DNA of 64,000 nucleotides from Neocallimastix lanati (nom. inval.) (taxonomy: Eukaryota; Neocallimastigomycota; Neocallimastigomycetes; Neocallimastigales; Neocallimastigaceae), in assembly GCA_016946835.1 (NCBI GenBank), contig JACVTC010000026.1, positions 1,268,501 through 1,332,500 of the forward strand. The letters are read 5' to 3'. Position numbers and translations under genes: made by a program. The number at the start of each line of letters is the position of its first letter. Position 1 is the stretch's first letter. The notes under the pieces are model-generated. The model was not told the DNA's origin. It saw only the letters and a program-made list of their open reading frames with translations, and ran no database searches. Below, piece after piece: positions 55,262-64,000 of the stretch.

Positions 55262-56039
55262 ATAATCAAATTTTACGATTATATATTTATATAATTTTAT
55301 ACTTTTTTAATAATATATTATTGATATACTTACTTTAACTAATATAAATAAATAAACACATAAAACAATATTGATATAATAAATATATATATATATCATA
55401 CTTTGTAATATTAAAACAAAATCTTTTAGTCAATCGAAAATACTTGTCAAAATCAATCCTATCAACATGCAAAAGTAGCTCAGTGGAATTCAAATATTGT
55501 TGAACAAACTTTAAAAAAACTTTCTGAATTGAATAAACCTTTTAAATATTTAGGTAAAAGATAAATTATTATTATACATATTATTTATTATAATTTAAAA
55601 TAATATCTATTTTATTTAAATATTTTTTCAAATATATATATATATATAACTTTCATTATTATGATAAAAGATTATTATATAACATAATTTATATTAATTT
55701 TTTTTTTTTTTTTATTAAATAATTGCAATTATCTGCAAAATAAAATAATAAATAATAATAAGTAACATGCGTTATTATGCAAAAGAATGGTGCAGGTTTA
55801 CATACTGCTAATTCATGCTTTTGGGATAATTCCAGTGATGGTATATAATCAATTAATAATATTAATAATCATATAAATAAATTTTATATAACTTTTCTAA
55901 TATAAATATGTAACATGTATTAATATTTTATAATCTTTATGCTTCATATTTATTTATATAACATAAAGGTAGTGCAACATATAAATATGATAGTAAAACA
56001 ATGTATGTAATAGTCAGTGTATTCGGACTTGCTATATAA
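55082..56039 (+). CDS. DYNLT1: Dynein light chain Tctex-1 type (DYNLT), 5 exons
   Basis: Exons 55082-55108, 55188-55229, 55430-55553, 55763-55840 and 55969-56039; 342 nt, 113 aa, the same length as human DYNLT1. Matching blocks: MDSYQGTEE, FSVEEVTGIIKE, SYQHAKVAQWNSNIVEQTL, KPFKY, VTCVIMQKNGAGLHTANS, CFWDNSSDGSATYKYD and KTMYVIVSVFGLAI. Tctex-1 light chains dimerise on the dynein intermediate chain N-terminus and act in cytoplasmic (and, in flagellated cells, axonemal) dynein. Intron 1 has the unusual donor GTTAGT; the other three begin GTA. Convergent with SPT4. The gene is intact. Confidence 0.96.
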
Positions 56040-56567
56040 TTAATTATTAAAAATAATTCAAACAATAAAAACGAACAATAAATAAATCTTAAATATATTA
56101 ATATATATATATATATACAAGATGTAATATTATAATGAATAAATAAATAAATATAAACAATGTATATATTTCAATAATATTTAATTTAATATAAAAAAAA
56201 TTATCAATTCTTGTGCATGGAAAAATAAAATATTATAAATATTCAATTAAATTTAAAAAAAAAAAATAATAAAATAAATAAATAAATAAATAATAATCCT
56301 TTTTTTTTTTTTTTTTTTTTTTCTAAAATAAATAATTGAATAATAATTATTAATAAATTTTCTAAAAAAAAAAAAAAAAAAAAAAAATATTATAAATTTT
56401 AAATATATAAATTATTTTTTATTATTAATAGTTGATTTCGTTGTGTTTTTTTGAGTTTTTCTTAATATATTTAATAATACAATATGTTTTTATTTTTATT
56501 TTTTTATTTTTTTTAAATTTATATAAATATAAATATGTGTAATTCATAATAAATATTTAATTTTAAT
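56040..56567. other. Convergent 3' intergenic region
   Basis: Poly-T and poly-A runs between the DYNLT and SPT4 stop codons. No gene seen. Confidence 0.7.
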
Positions 56568-57563
56568 TTAATCTTGCATGCTGCCATCTCTTGGTGTATA
56601 CTTTTAAAAGTGTATAATATATAATAAATTAAATATATATGTATATATTTATATACAAGCAGATAAAATATATTTATATATTTTATAAATTAATAAATAA
56701 TAAAAAATATATAGTAGAAACAAATAATTTTATTATTATTACTTTTATTCCTCTGTCTTCTAATTCTTCTTGAATTTCTTCTGGTAATCTTCCTAATACT
56801 TTAATTGCGTATAAACCTTTTGTAAATTTATCTAATTAAAATTTTTGAAATAAAATAATATTTAAAAATTAGAATATAACAAAAATTATATATGTCAAAT
56901 ATAAATAACAAATAAAATAATATTAATATTATTAATAATACCAATTCTTTGCCAACGTGCAACCCAACTTCTTTCTGGTTGCATCATTGCTATACATCTG
57001 GATATATAAATTTAAAATTTAATTTTAAAATTAAATTTTAATTAATAAGAATCGTATAAAGTAATTAAAATTAATATATACATTAATAAAATTTCCATAC
57101 CCTGAAAAGTTTGGACTGGTACATTCTAAAACTCTATTAGAACGTCCTTTTAAATGTAAAACTTCATCGCAATTATCACAACCATCCTTTCTAAATTGAC
57201 TTTGAGTCTTAAATTAATTGATAATTTTTTATTTTTATTATTTTAAATAAAAAAATGTAAAATTATAATTAGATAAATGATTTATAAGATAAATTCATAA
57301 TTCTTATTTTATTTTTTATTTCTTCTATTATCATAATATATTAATAACAATAGAAAATATATATATGAAATGGAAAGTTATTTTATTTTTAAAATGTAAT
57401 TTAACTTTAATTGATATTGAATTTCTTTAAATTAATTAATTTTATTAAAAATTCAAATATTTTCAAAATTAAAAGAAATATCAACCTTAATTAATCCACA
57501 TAAAAGACAAGCACGTAATTTTTTCTTCTCAACTGGAACAATATCTATTGAATTTTCTGACAT
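56568..57563 (-). CDS. SPT4: Transcription elongation factor SPT4, 5 exons
   Basis: Exons in gene order: 57563-57486, 57207-57101, 56997-56942, 56831-56743 and 56600-56568; 363 nt, 120 aa (human SUPT4H1 117). The N-terminal four-cysteine zinc finger reads LRACLLCGLIK, then GCDNCDEVLHLKGR. The Spt5-contact and core region includes [26 protein letters not shown] and GLYAIKVLGRLPEEI, ending in YTPRDGSMQD as in yeast (YIPRDGS). Spt4 pairs with the Spt5 NGN domain as DSIF, a processivity factor of RNA polymerases II and I in the nucleus. Intron 1 has donor GTTGAT, the other three GTA. The last 33-nt exon was found from its conserved ending. Confidence 0.96.
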
Positions 57564-58946
57564 TTTAAATCTATATACTTGATTTTATAAATAAAATTCA
57601 AAAAAAAATTTTTTTCCCAAAAAAAAAAATAAATTATATACTTCAAAACTAATAAAAATTTCAATTACATTAATGTATTTGATTAATAAAAATTTATATT
57701 AAAAATTACATTGATTTACAATATATTTTTTCGAAAAATATTATTATTATTAATTATAATTCAATTAGAAATAATAATTAGAAATATTGTTAGACGGCAT
57801 TCCTTATATATAATATATAATATAAAATAGCATATTAATTGCTTGAATAATACTAATAATGTTGATATCAATTATAAAATTATTATCTTTGATATTTTAT
57901 TGCATATGTTAAAATGATATTAATTATAAAATAAAAAGTTTTAATGTTTAAATAAATGTATTATAATTCTTTTATTTAAATAACTTTCTAAAATATATTT
58001 TGAGATAAAATAGAATAAAAATATTTAATATAAATTTTATTTAATATAATTAATTAATTATAAATTATATTTATATTTAAAATTTTTTAATTTCTTATTT
58101 TCTTTTACAATAATCTATTTAGGAATTTTTTAATATAAATATATTCTTTTTTAAATTTTTTTTAAAAAGTAAAATATTAAAAAAAATATTGTATTTTGTT
58201 TATTATTTATATAATAAAAAATATATACATATAAAAGTAAAGAGCATTTATATTAAAATATTTTATTGAAAGGTAAATTTTATTAAAAATATGTTTAAAT
58301 GAAAATATAATTTATAAAGTGAACATAACTTTATATTTTATATATTTTAAATAGTCATATTCATAAAACCACCAACATAAATATTAATATCAATTATTGA
58401 ATGAATCATTAATTATCAATATAATAAATAATTTCATGTAAAAAATGAATAAGACCATTGAAATTTAAAAATATATTTTAAAAAATAATAATAATAATAA
58501 TAGTAATAACAAATTAAACAGATAAATAATAAAGCACATAATAAATAATATGAATATGGAAAATATAATTTTTATATAAATGTATGAAATATAAATTCAA
58601 TAGGGAAATATGGATTCAATTTAAAAATAATAATTCAATATTTGATATTTAATATTTGAAATTTTAAATATTAATAACAAATTAAATAAATAAATAATAA
58701 AATTAATCCATATTTAATTTATTATAAATAAATAAAGTAGTGAATAACAAGTATTGTTATAATTTATTTATATTTAAAAAAAATAAAACGTATTAAAATA
58801 ATAAAAAGAATCAAAAAAAAAAACTAAAAAAAATAAAATAAAAAAATAAAAATAAAAATAAAAATAATGATAATAATGAATAGTCAATCTATTTTATAAT
58901 AAAGTATTTTAAATTAAAAATATAATATTTAATAATTATCCTAACG

Positions 58947-58988
<42 letters not shown>

Positions 58989-59100
58989 ATTTGATTTATT
59001 ATAAATATTCTTGTTTTAATATTATTTTATTTTAAATAAATATTTATAAACATTATATATAAAATATATAACAATAAATATATAATAAAAACAAAAGAAA
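57564..59100. other. Divergent intergenic region, no gene seen
   Basis: About 1.5 kb between the divergent SPT4 and verprolin genes, with a long poly-T (about 58949-58987) ahead of the verprolin ATG. It must contain both promoters. No conserved coding segment was seen. Confidence 0.65.
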
Positions 59101-60391
59101 ATGGTACCTCCTCCTCCTCCACCGCCGGGTAATATTAAAATATTATAAATATATATTGTTATTATATATTATATTAAATATTTTATTTTTATTATTATTA
59201 TTATTACTATTATTTTATATATTATAATATATCTGAATTATATTTAAATAATAAATGAACTTAATAAATATAATGCTGAACTGAAATTTTAAATATAACC
59301 TTAAAATTAAATATCAATGAATAATAAATAATACAGTTCCAGGACCACCACCACCACCACCAGTTGCGGCTAGTATGCCACCTCCTCCTACGAAAGGTAG
59401 AACTAATTTATTAAAAGATATCGAAAAAGGTAGAAAGCTTAGAAAAGTAAAAGATTCAGAAAAGAATGACCGTAGTGCTGCCTTTATTGAAAATAAAAGT
59501 AAAATAAAAATAAATAAAAATAAATAAAAATAAAATTATATATATATATAAATTCAGTGTTTTTTATAATTATAAATCTATAATTTTTATATAATCTTAT
59601 TGTATATATATAATATATTTTAAATAAATCAATACATAATATGCTATATTAAATATTTTATATATATATATATATTGAAAATAGGTAGCAGTGGTGGTTC
59701 TTCAGGTGGTGTTGGTATGGGTGGCGGTGGTAGTAGACCAACGCCTAGTGGTGGCGGTCCACCACCAGGTAATCCTTTAGCAGGATTATTTGCCGGTGGT
59801 ATGCCAAAACTTCGTAAAACTGGTGCTGATATACCAAGAGCTAATAACTCATCGCCACCACTTCCACCAAAAGTCAATTCATCATCAAATCCTCCTCCTC
59901 CACCGTCTAGATCTGTTCCTGTACCACCATCTAACTCATTTAATCCTCCACCTCCACCAGCAAGAACTATTCCTGTACCTGTACCACCAACAAGTTCATC
60001 TAATCCTCCTCCTCCTCCTGCCAGAACAATTCCTGTACCTGTACCACCAACTAGTTCATCCAACCCTCCACCTCCACCTGCGAGAACAGCTCCAGTTCCA
60101 CCAACGAGTTCTTCTAATCCTCCTCCTCCTCCTTCAAGAAAACCAAAGAATTCACCTCCTCCACCACCAAAAAGAAATGCTCCACCAGTACCATCAAGAG
60201 CAGGAACTAAAGCTCCTCCACCACCACCACCAAGAGGTAATACAACATCCAGTGCTAGTAGAGTTGCACCACCACCTGTAAAACCAAGAACTAGTATTTC
60301 AGCAGTACCAAATGATGATTTATATGAAATGGAAGGACGTTGGAAATTTAGACGTGATCTTCCAAAGCCACCACCATATCCAGCTGCTTAA
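59101..60391 (+). CDS. VRP1: Verprolin/WIP-like WH2 actin regulator, 3 exons
   Basis: Exons 59101-59128, 59337-59498 and 59685-60391; 897 nt, 298 aa. It opens with poly-Pro (MVPPPPPPP), then a WH2 actin-binding motif (GRTNLLKDIEKGRKLRKV, about residues 38-55). A Gly-rich stretch follows, then a second LRKTG motif (MPKLRKTGAD) and a long proline-rich centre of repeated SSNPPPPPARTIPVPVPP units for SH3 and profilin binding. The C-terminus GRWKFRRDLPKPPPYP is the WASP-binding motif of WIP/verprolin. These proteins stabilise WASP and bring it to cortical sites of Arp2/3 actin assembly. It is shorter than yeast Vrp1 (817 aa) and human WIP (503 aa) but retains the defining ends. The Pro codons make this the most GC-rich coding stretch in the window. 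Confidence 0.93.
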
Positions 60392-60496
60392 ACATTTAAA
60401 TTAAATTTAATATATAATTATAAAAAAAAATAATAAAATAAAATAAGATTTATATATTCAAAATAATAAATAAATAAAGAATAAATAATAGAGTGA

Positions 60497-60542
<46 letters not shown>

Positions 60543-60866
60543 TATATTTACATATATTAATATTATTATATTAAATATTGTTAATGTTTATATTATTCAA
60601 TAAAATATGCTATTTAGAACTATTTAATAAAAAATAATAAATAAAAATAATAATATAATAAAATAGAAAATAATAATATAAATAATTACATTAATATTCT
60701 TTGAATAATATACATATATATTCTTTTATCATATTTATTCATTAATAATTATTATTATTATTATTAGAAGATTTATTTAATAAATATTTATTTTATTATA
60801 TATAGATATATATATTAAATAATAAAATATGAATTATTTTTAATGTTTTAAATTAAATATTGAATA

Positions 60867-60916
<50 letters not shown>

Positions 60917-61469
60917 ATTATAATGATGAAATCAACAATTAATGATTAAAAATAATTAAATAAATAAATAAATAAAATTTGTTAAGATGAACTGTTGTAC
61001 CAGTCATTAGTGGTTCTCCTGAATTCCTTTTTAATTAATATAGTGAAAAACCTTTTACATCCAGTAGACTCAATGTTGAACCAATATGATAAAAAAAGAA
61101 CTTCTATCACTATTCTTTTAAGTATATCTTAACACAAACAGTAATAATGAATCTCTTAATAATTATTTCTCTTAATTTGAAGTAGAGTTTAGGAAACATC
61201 ACACACTGTCTTTTTTTACAGATGTTACTTTTTTGTTTTATCTTGATAAATGATTTAAATTAAATTATAATAACATTATTAACTATAAAATTTTTATAAT
61301 ATTCGCATTATATTACATTAACATTAATATTATTTATACAGTTTAGGTTTTAATAATTTCATTCTATTTTATACATTTTTTTAAATATTGTTCAATTATG
61401 ATGCAGCTAATATATTAATTATATTAATTAATTTATAAATAATGAAACGAAAATGTGTTCTTTTCCTAG

Positions 61470-61517
<48 letters not shown>

Positions 61518-62370
61518 GTAGATTTAGAAAAGAAAATATGTATATACATATATATATATATATTCTTAAAACTCAAAGTCAACAACATCAATATATATAT
61601 ATATTTATTTATATTTATTGTAAATATATATATATGTATATATTTAATATTAATATTATTATTACACATTTTTTCTTTCTTTTTTTCTTTCTTTCTGTAT
61701 TTCTTTAATTTATATTTCAAATTATTTTTTATTTTTCCTTAATTATATCTTGGTTCGTTTTCATTGCATGTACTAATTAAAAATTTTGAAGATATATTTA
61801 ATTCCTATTAAACTATTCTGTTTTTCACTATATATTTAGAGTAAAATATATAATATTTATTAAAAAATAATATATAAAATAAATTTACTTGATTTCATTT
61901 AAACACATCAAATTTCTTTTTTAACATTTAAAACAGCCATGACATTTATTATTTAATTAAAATAATAATTATTTTTTGAAAATTAATTTCATCCTTCTTT
62001 GTAAAAAATTTTTATTTTTTATTCAATGAATAATGAATATCATTATTATCATTATTATTATGAATCCTTATATTAGTATTATTTTTATTTATTTAATCAT
62101 TTATTCATTATCACTAATTAAAAATAATAATATAGATTTTAATCCAGTCTTACTTCTTTCTTTTCATCTATGAAAATGAAATTTAATTTCAAAGAATTCA
62201 TTAAATTGGTAATTTTACAGTAATAGAAATAATAATAAATTATAATAAAGGACAAAAACAGGGAAGAGAATAAGAAAAATATTAGAATTTGTTTAATTCT
62301 AATATTTATAGAAATAAATATATAAAATGTATATAATTATTATTATTATTATTATTATTATTATTTTCTT

Positions 62371-62407
<37 letters not shown>
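60392..62407. other. Intergenic, no gene seen
   Basis: Poly-A/T runs (for example 60500-60538, 60870-60914, 61472-61513) and microsatellites. A slightly more complex stretch at about 60980-61225 has neither an open frame nor a recognisable RNA; it could be an old repeat. Confidence 0.6.
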
Positions 62408-62409
<2 letters not shown>

Positions 62410-62711
62410 TATTATTTCCAGTGTGTACCGTTTTGTTTTCAGCCCCCAGGGAGTAATAGGAATATTGAGGTAGTCACACTTCTAAAAAGGAAGTATTGTC
62501 CTATGCAGGACGACCTTACTGAAGGTTTCATCATAGACACTGGCACTCTGACATTCATATTAAAGCTGAGAAATTTTCTAGTTTTTTCTAGTACTACTTC
62601 TCCGAGTGATTATCCAGTTTGTAACTTCTTTAAAGAAGCTAGTCCAATATAGCCTAACCCATAGAATTTCCTACTAGCTCCCTTGGGGGACATACTTGGG
62701 AGTGGGATATT

Positions 62712-63150
62712 TCGCCAGGTTGCATTTCGCCAGGTTGCATTAGGACAAAATTTTTGAAAGCATATTAAAAAAATGTTGCATTTCGCCAAATTGCATTTCT
62801 CCAAATTGAAAATTATTAAATAAATAAATAAATAAATAAAATTAAATATTATGAGTGTGGGGCATTTCGCCAAATTGCATTCGCCAGATTGCGTTTCGCC
62901 ATTTTTGAAAGCATGTGGCGTATTAAAAAAATATGGCATTTCGCCAAATTGAAAATTATTAAATAAATAAATAAATTAATAAATAAAATTAAATATTATT
63001 AATATCGAATAAAAACAATTTTAAAAAAAAATTATTTTGAATTAATAATTATTTATTTTATTCATTTATTTATATCAATACGCCACTTGTCGAAATGCAA
63101 CCTGGCGAATAGCAACTTGGGGAAATGCAATTTGGGGAAATGCAACTCTC
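62712..63150. repeat. TTGCATTTCGCCA repeats in opposing orientations
   Basis: Plus-strand copies of GCATTTCGCCA and variants occur from 62712 to 62945, arranged in two longer direct units (about 62755-62858 and 62907-63003, both with GAAAGCAT, TTAAAAAAAT and a (TAAA)n tail). From 63082 to 63147 the complementary form (GGCGAAATGCAA-like, with GGGGAAATGCAA variants) appears, as in inverted subterminal repeats. Confidence 0.8.
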
Positions 63151-63427
63151 TCAGTATTTAGTCAGCAGATTGATTATTCGTAGTTTATCTACGTGCATAT
63201 GAACCCATATACTCGGAATTTCCTCATAGGCGTATTACTGACAGTTACTAGCGCAACCCTTTCAGGCCCACTGTTAGGACAGTATCTAGTCTATATTACT
63301 CCGGAATTTAAGAATATTATATATAAATAAGGGGAGGGGGATATTCTTACCTTTTAACGGAAACCCTAACCACCATCTACCGTAAAACCTTTTGTTCAGG
63401 AAAAACCCAAAAATGGTTAAAGGGCGG

Positions 63428-63436
63428 GGTCGAACT
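63428..63436 (-). other. tRNA-type B-box-like sequence
   Basis: The minus strand reads GTTCGACCC, which fits the internal pol III B-box consensus GWTCRANNC. I could not place a convincing A box or fold a tRNA cloverleaf around it. It may be a tRNA-derived repeat fragment or chance. Confidence 0.25.
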
Positions 63437-63500
63437 AGGAGCCTTACGTAATGATAGTACGCAGACTAACAACCAGAATAGAACCTGATTCAACTCTATT

Positions 63501-64000
63501 TATTAATATAAAATAAAAAATCTATTCCAGAGAAAAAAAAAAAAAATGTTAAGATTACGATATATTTTATGTTTTAAATTTAAATAAAATAATATGTTTT
63601 ATTAAAATTTTACTAAGCCAATATGTCTATATAGTAATATGCTATATAGATATATAATAATAATAATGAATAAATTTAAAAGGTTTGGTTTAATAAAAAA
63701 ATTATTTAAAATAAACTTTAATAATTAAAAATATTAAATTAATTTGATTTTAAAATTATTTATTTCATTTAATAATGAAATATCTATAATATATTACTAT
63801 TAGGGTAATTTTACAATAACCTTACAAAGAACATAAAAGATAGATTTTTACATCTTTCTTTTATACTTTGTAAGTTACATAATAATAATAGTATTTAATT
63901 ATAAGATATTAATAATATAGTAATATAAATATTAATAAAATATAAGGATACATTTAATTATATAATTAATTTGAATAATTGAAATTAATATAGATATGTA
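63501..64000. other. AT-rich end of window, no gene seen
   Basis: No coding frame, RNA or repeat family recognised. Confidence 0.6.

Larger units (their letters stand above)
62408..63500. mobile_element. GC-richer repeat island, possible non-autonomous element
   Basis: About 1.1 kb of non-coding DNA of unlike composition to its surroundings. Its core (about 62712-63150) carries repeats of TTGCATTTCGCCA in plus orientation on the left and in inverted orientation on the right. The flanks (62416-62700, 63150-63480) are GC-richer unique-looking sequence. No transposase is seen. A non-autonomous DNA transposon or composite repeat is possible; the boundaries are uncertain. Confidence 0.5.

Noticed and set aside
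59644-60063. Minus-strand Gly-rich reading frame
   Set aside because: Mirror image of the proline-rich verprolin exon on the plus strand; CCN codons read as NGG glycine codons.
60990-61030. C/D-box snoRNA
   Set aside because: An AAGATGA and a CTGA occur about 25 nt apart, but there is no terminal stem, no second box pair and no guide I can verify, and such short motifs are frequent by chance.

Overview
The window is very AT-rich eukaryotic nuclear DNA. Genes are broken by many short GT-AG introns, and the rest is microsatellites, homopolymer runs and LTR retrotransposons. I infer an early-diverging fungus, with the anaerobic gut fungi (Neocallimastigomycota) as the best guess. The reasons are base composition, A/T-ending codons, a fungal-type chromodomain Ty3 element with Tf1-like features, and a gene set (exportin-7, a Tctex-1 dynein light chain, verprolin) more typical of early-diverging fungi than of yeasts. 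The taxon is inference; the eukaryotic gene content is seen directly.

Layout. 1-4.3 kb: repeats and a broken TFIIS-type zinc-ribbon gene. 4.6-9.3 kb: a decayed gene for the largest RNA polymerase I subunit (A190). 10.2-11.4 kb (-): an SVP26/TEX261 membrane protein in 5 exons. 14.0-21.7 kb (+): an intact exportin-7 gene in 33 exons (1092 aa). 22.4-24.8 kb (-): a DHHC palmitoyltransferase in 10 exons (396 aa), one of them only 6 nt. 25.8-31.3 kb (-): a decayed Ty1/copia element (element A). 32.5-48.8 kb: a nest built from copia X, a Ty3/chromovirus, a solo LTR and copia Y, with an inverted interior. 49.2-54.7 kb (+): an intact copia element (element C) with identical LTRs and a 5-bp target duplication. 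55.1-56.0 kb (+): dynein light chain DYNLT/Tctex-1. 56.6-57.6 kb (-): SPT4. 59.1-60.4 kb (+): a verprolin/WIP-like WH2 protein. 62.4-63.5 kb: a GC-richer repeat island with short inverted-orientation repeats.

The host genes are unrelated housekeeping genes (nuclear transport, ER/Golgi membrane traffic, transcription elongation, dynein, actin); no operon-like arrangement is seen. Reconstructed exons keep frame throughout in XPO7, DHHC, SVP26, DYNLT, SPT4 and verprolin, and the lengths agree with their families. Of 57 introns I placed, 55 begin GTA.

The most interesting items are: the 6-nt microexon carrying the DHHC catalytic cysteine; an exact 11-nt self-priming match in the chromovirus, as in Tf1; copia primer sites matching the anticodon arm of tRNA-Lys(CUU); and an inversion readable from a split target-site duplication. 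I found no evidence of a defence system, CRISPR array or biosynthetic cluster.
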